From contig CALUMT010000012.1 of the NCBI GenBank assembly GCA_944321845.1, forward strand, positions 1 to 64,000: 64,000 bases of DNA, given 5' to 3'. This DNA is from an uncultured Butyricimonas sp. Its GTDB lineage: Bacteria; Bacteroidota; Bacteroidia; Bacteroidales; Marinifilaceae. Shown here in pieces: positions 62,007-64,000 of the stretch. Position numbers and translations under genes: made by a program. Each line of letters begins with the position of its first letter. Position 1 is the stretch's first letter. The notes under the pieces are model-generated. The model did no database searches. It saw only the letters and a program-made list of their open reading frames with translations, and had not been told where the DNA came from.

Positions 62007-62075
62007 ATCATTAATACATACAAATCAATATTTTACCTATCTCACCAACATATTCCGATAGCTAATCATGATCAA

Positions 62076-63251
62076 TTAGCGAGAAAGGATAACGGTCCGG
62101 TTATTAATCGAATATTTCACGCCTGTCACATCCTGAATCGCCACAAGAATAGAATCTATACGTTCATATTTCCGCAAAAATCCTGTAAACACGAAATTCT
62201 TTACTGACTCTGACTGGAAAAATACATCCACGTTATACCATAAAGAAAGCGTCGCCATTATTTGCTCCAAAGTCTCGTTTTCAAAAGCGAAATACCCCTC
62301 TTTCCAAGCTACGTAAGAACGAACATTCACGGGACGCACGATTAAGGTTTTCTCTTTTTTATCATAACGAGCCAATTCTCCCGGTTTCATAACGACCTCA
62401 TCATCGATTCCTTTCACCCGTAAACCTATACTACCTTCCACCAGCACCGTCCTAGCATAATCCCCAGCACGGGTATTCACTCCAAATTCCGTCCCGTAAA
62501 CTCGCACTTGCATATCATCCGTAATCACATAAAACGGACGCTTACTATCCTTTGCCACCTCGAAATAAGCCTCCCCGGAAAGAAAGACTCTCCGATCCTT
62601 AGCGGAAAAAGTAACGGGATATTTTAAACGTGTAGCAGAATTCAAATAAACTAACGTGCCATCCGAAAGAACAATTTTAAATTCTCCTCCACGAGGAATG
62701 CTTAACTCATTAAACTCCTCCACGGGAGATACGACCCGGGTTGTATCGTACACAAGAGTATTGTTCAACTGCTTTGCTTGCTGAGCCGAAGCAACATCGA
62801 CATTCTCTACCTCCAATTTATCTCCCAACTGATAAATTCTTCCATCAGCCGCAACCAAAGTGGCACAAGAACCACCAGGAAGAATCTCTGAATTCAAATT
62901 CTCGCCATTTCCTGTATCAGATCTGTAAATCCACAAGGAAAGAGCGAGCACCACGGGTATCGCTATCGCGGCGGCATACCCCAATGCCCGATAAAAGTGA
63001 TAGCGGACAGCTTTTTTCTTCCGCCTATCAACAAGCGCCTTAAACTGCCCCCATGCCTTTTCCTCGTTCAAACTGCAAAACAGAGGGAGTTCCTCGGATA
63101 TCTTTATTTCACGTTGTATTTTCCTTACCAACTCACCATGTTTCGGAGATTCCTCCAACCACTTTTGTAGTTCCCGAGATTCCCCTTCTGAAAGTGTTCC
63201 TGCCAAATAAGAACGAATCAACTCTACTAATTTCATATCTCTCGTTTCCAT
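62076..63251 (-). CDS. FecR-family anti-sigma factor (locus 5)
   Basis: This 391-residue protein has a cytoplasmic N-terminus with LVELIRSYLAGTLSEGESRE, a membrane helix at about 90-109 (GYAAAIAIPVVLALSLWIY), the FecR domain with IPRGGEFKIVLSDGTLVYLN, GEAYFEV and VYGTEFGVNT, and a DUF4974-like end (LSLWYNVDVFFQ, FVFTGFLRKY). A second ATG at 63236 is possible. It lies 103 bases after the sigma gene. Which receptor it senses is unclear, because the neighbouring TonB receptor has no STN domain. Confidence 0.93.
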   Translation of the reverse strand: METRDMKLVELIRSYLAGTLSEGESRELQKWLEESPKHGELVRKIQREIKISEELPLFCSLNEEKAWGQFKALVDRRKKKAVRYHFYRALGYAAAIAIPVVLALSLWIYRSDTGNGENLNSEILPGGSCATLVAADGRIYQLGDKLEVENVDVASAQQAKQLNNTLVYDTTRVVSPVEEFNELSIPRGGEFKIVLSDGTLVYLNSATRLKYPVTFSAKDRRVFLSGEAYFEVAKDSKRPFYVITDDMQVRVYGTEFGVNTRAGDYARTVLVEGSIGLRVKGIDDEVVMKPGELARYDKKEKTLIVRPVNVRSYVAWKEGYFAFENETLEQIMATLSLWYNVDVFFQSESVKNFVFTGFLRKYERIDSILVAIQDVTGVKYSINNRTVILSR

Positions 63252-63354
63252 AATTCTTAAATTACCTGTACACCTAATACAACAAACGAAACAAAAAGTA
63301 GTAATTCCCTATATTATTATTTTTAAAATTTATATTTCACAAATAAGCCTAACT

Positions 63355-63909
63355 CTAATCCATGTGGTAACAGAAGAAAAAAAACAAACCGACTGCATGT
63401 TCCTTCAAATAACGTAATGCTTTCTGTTTATGAGCCTTGACTGTCAACACAGAAATACCTAATATATCCGCAATCTCGTCATTTTTCTTACCCTCCACAC
63501 TCAACTCAAACACCCGACGGCATTTATCGGGAAGACCTTTCGCCAACAGATACAATTCCCGGTAAACCTCTTCCTGCACAAGATCATCCCCGTCCTCTTC
63601 CCTAGAGAAATTTTGCACGTAGGTCATGTATCTTTCCTCCACCGCCTTATGCTTCAAATAATTCAGACATCGATTCTGGACCAACTCATACAGGTAAGCC
63701 TTGAATCCCAAGTAAGAATTATACACCTTATCGCTTTCCCAAATAAAAACAAAAACATCCTGTACAATATCTTCCGCAGCCTCCAACAAACGGACCCTTC
63801 TCAAGGCAAACATTACCAGATAATTATGAAAACGTCCAAAAAGTTCCCGGAATGCCTTTTCAGATTTCTCGTTAATACCTTGTATAAAAACTTGTTCCAA
63901 CTGATCCAT
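63355..63909 (-). CDS. ECF RNA polymerase sigma-70 factor (locus 5)
   Basis: This 184-residue sigma factor starts at the ATG at 63909, 18 bases downstream of a full promoter. Region 2 contains VRLLEAAEDIVQDVFVFIW. Region 4 contains LPDKCRRVFELSVEGKKNDE and an HTH ending GISVLTVKAHKQKALRYL. It is followed by fecR in the same direction. Its regulon may lie elsewhere, since the adjacent receptor is separately terminated. Confidence 0.94.
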   Translation of the reverse strand: MDQLEQVFIQGINEKSEKAFRELFGRFHNYLVMFALRRVRLLEAAEDIVQDVFVFIWESDKVYNSYLGFKAYLYELVQNRCLNYLKHKAVEERYMTYVQNFSREEDGDDLVQEEVYRELYLLAKGLPDKCRRVFELSVEGKKNDEIADILGISVLTVKAHKQKALRYLKEHAVGLFFFFCYHMD

Positions 63910-63927
63910 TAAACACAGGATTTTTCA

Positions 63928-63958
63928 CAAACATAAATAATTTTCATCAAGGAACAAA
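63928..63958 (-). promoter_or_regulatory. Promoter of the locus 5 sigma gene
   Basis: On the minus strand, TTTG (63955-63958), a 19-base spacer and TATGTTTG (63928-63935) match the consensus exactly. Confidence 0.75.
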
Positions 63959-63989
63959 CAAAAGGACAGTATTTTAAAACATTTATCAC

Positions 63990-63997
63990 TACTTTTG
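63990..63997 (+). promoter_or_regulatory. Possible -7 box for a gene beyond the right edge
   Basis: TACTTTTG matches TAnnTTTG on the plus strand three bases before the window ends. No -33 TTG is seen, so it is weak. Confidence 0.3.
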
Positions 63998-64000
63998 CCC

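Noticed and set aside
1..64000. CRISPR arrays and insertion sequences
   Set aside because: No regularly spaced 24-40 bp repeats and no transposase-like proteins or terminal inverted repeats were seen; the two 11-bp arrays have no spacers.

Overview
The window looks like a chromosomal segment of a gut Bacteroidales bacterium. The abundance of SusC/SusD pairs with ECF sigma/FecR regulators, the lipoproteins, and the recurring Bacteroidetes promoter pattern TTG-N19/20-TAnnTTTG all point there. The gene mix (many STN-containing SusC receptors, FAS1-like lipoproteins, TlpA-type thioredoxins) reminds me of Odoribacteraceae such as Butyricimonas or Odoribacter. That family-level guess is recognition only; nothing was searched.

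Layout. (1) 1-324: a LytTR regulator cut by the window edge. (2) 458-8634, locus 1: ECF sigma, FecR anti-sigma, SusC, SusD, FAS1-like lipoprotein and an unknown lipoprotein. (3) 8642-11926: mutL, a small membrane protein and a UPF0104-type membrane protein. (4) 12060-19739: housekeeping block aspS-holB-ricT-rhomboid-rhomboid-exonuclease/phosphatase, all on the minus strand, then a tRNA-Ala(GGC) and a strong terminator. (5) 19988-31091, locus 2: ECF sigma, FecR, SusC, SusD, a metallohydrolase-family lipoprotein that seems to lack its HExxH histidines, and two thioredoxin-fold proteins. (6) 31475-34996: MarC protein, a TrkA/TrkH (Ktr-like) potassium uptake pair and a DUF486 protein. (7) 35104-36920: a two-gene cassette of a compact ABC/OLD-type ATPase and a DUF4435 TOPRIM-like protein, resembling the PARIS anti-phage pair. 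(8) 36929-40613, locus 4: ECF sigma, an anti-sigma/CarboxypepD_reg/TonB-C fusion, and a divergent von Willebrand A protein carrying the same SusC-like N-terminal module. (9) 40665-50759, locus 3: DUF3298 lipoprotein, thioredoxin, then a five-gene paralogue of locus 1. (10) 51060-57809: aroA, aroB, gdhA, dprA and a MATE exporter. (11) 57865-63909, locus 5: ECF sigma and FecR, then a separately terminated TonB-dependent receptor without an STN domain and an Asp-rich, probably surface-exposed beta-helical lipoprotein.

How the parts work together. Loci 1-3 follow the cell-surface signalling plan: the STN domain of SusC contacts the periplasmic part of FecR, FecR controls the ECF sigma, and the sigma drives the SusCD importer and its lipoproteins. 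Several sigma genes have a promoter so close to the first possible ATG that the real start must be the next methionine; starts were adjusted accordingly. Hairpins lie between fecR and susC in loci 1, 2 and 3, which suggests post-transcriptional separation of regulator and transporter expression. The best candidates for something new are the locus 4 signalling fusion, the ATPase-DUF4435 pair, the metallohydrolase-like protein coupled to thioredoxins, and two intergenic arrays of 11-bp direct repeats.
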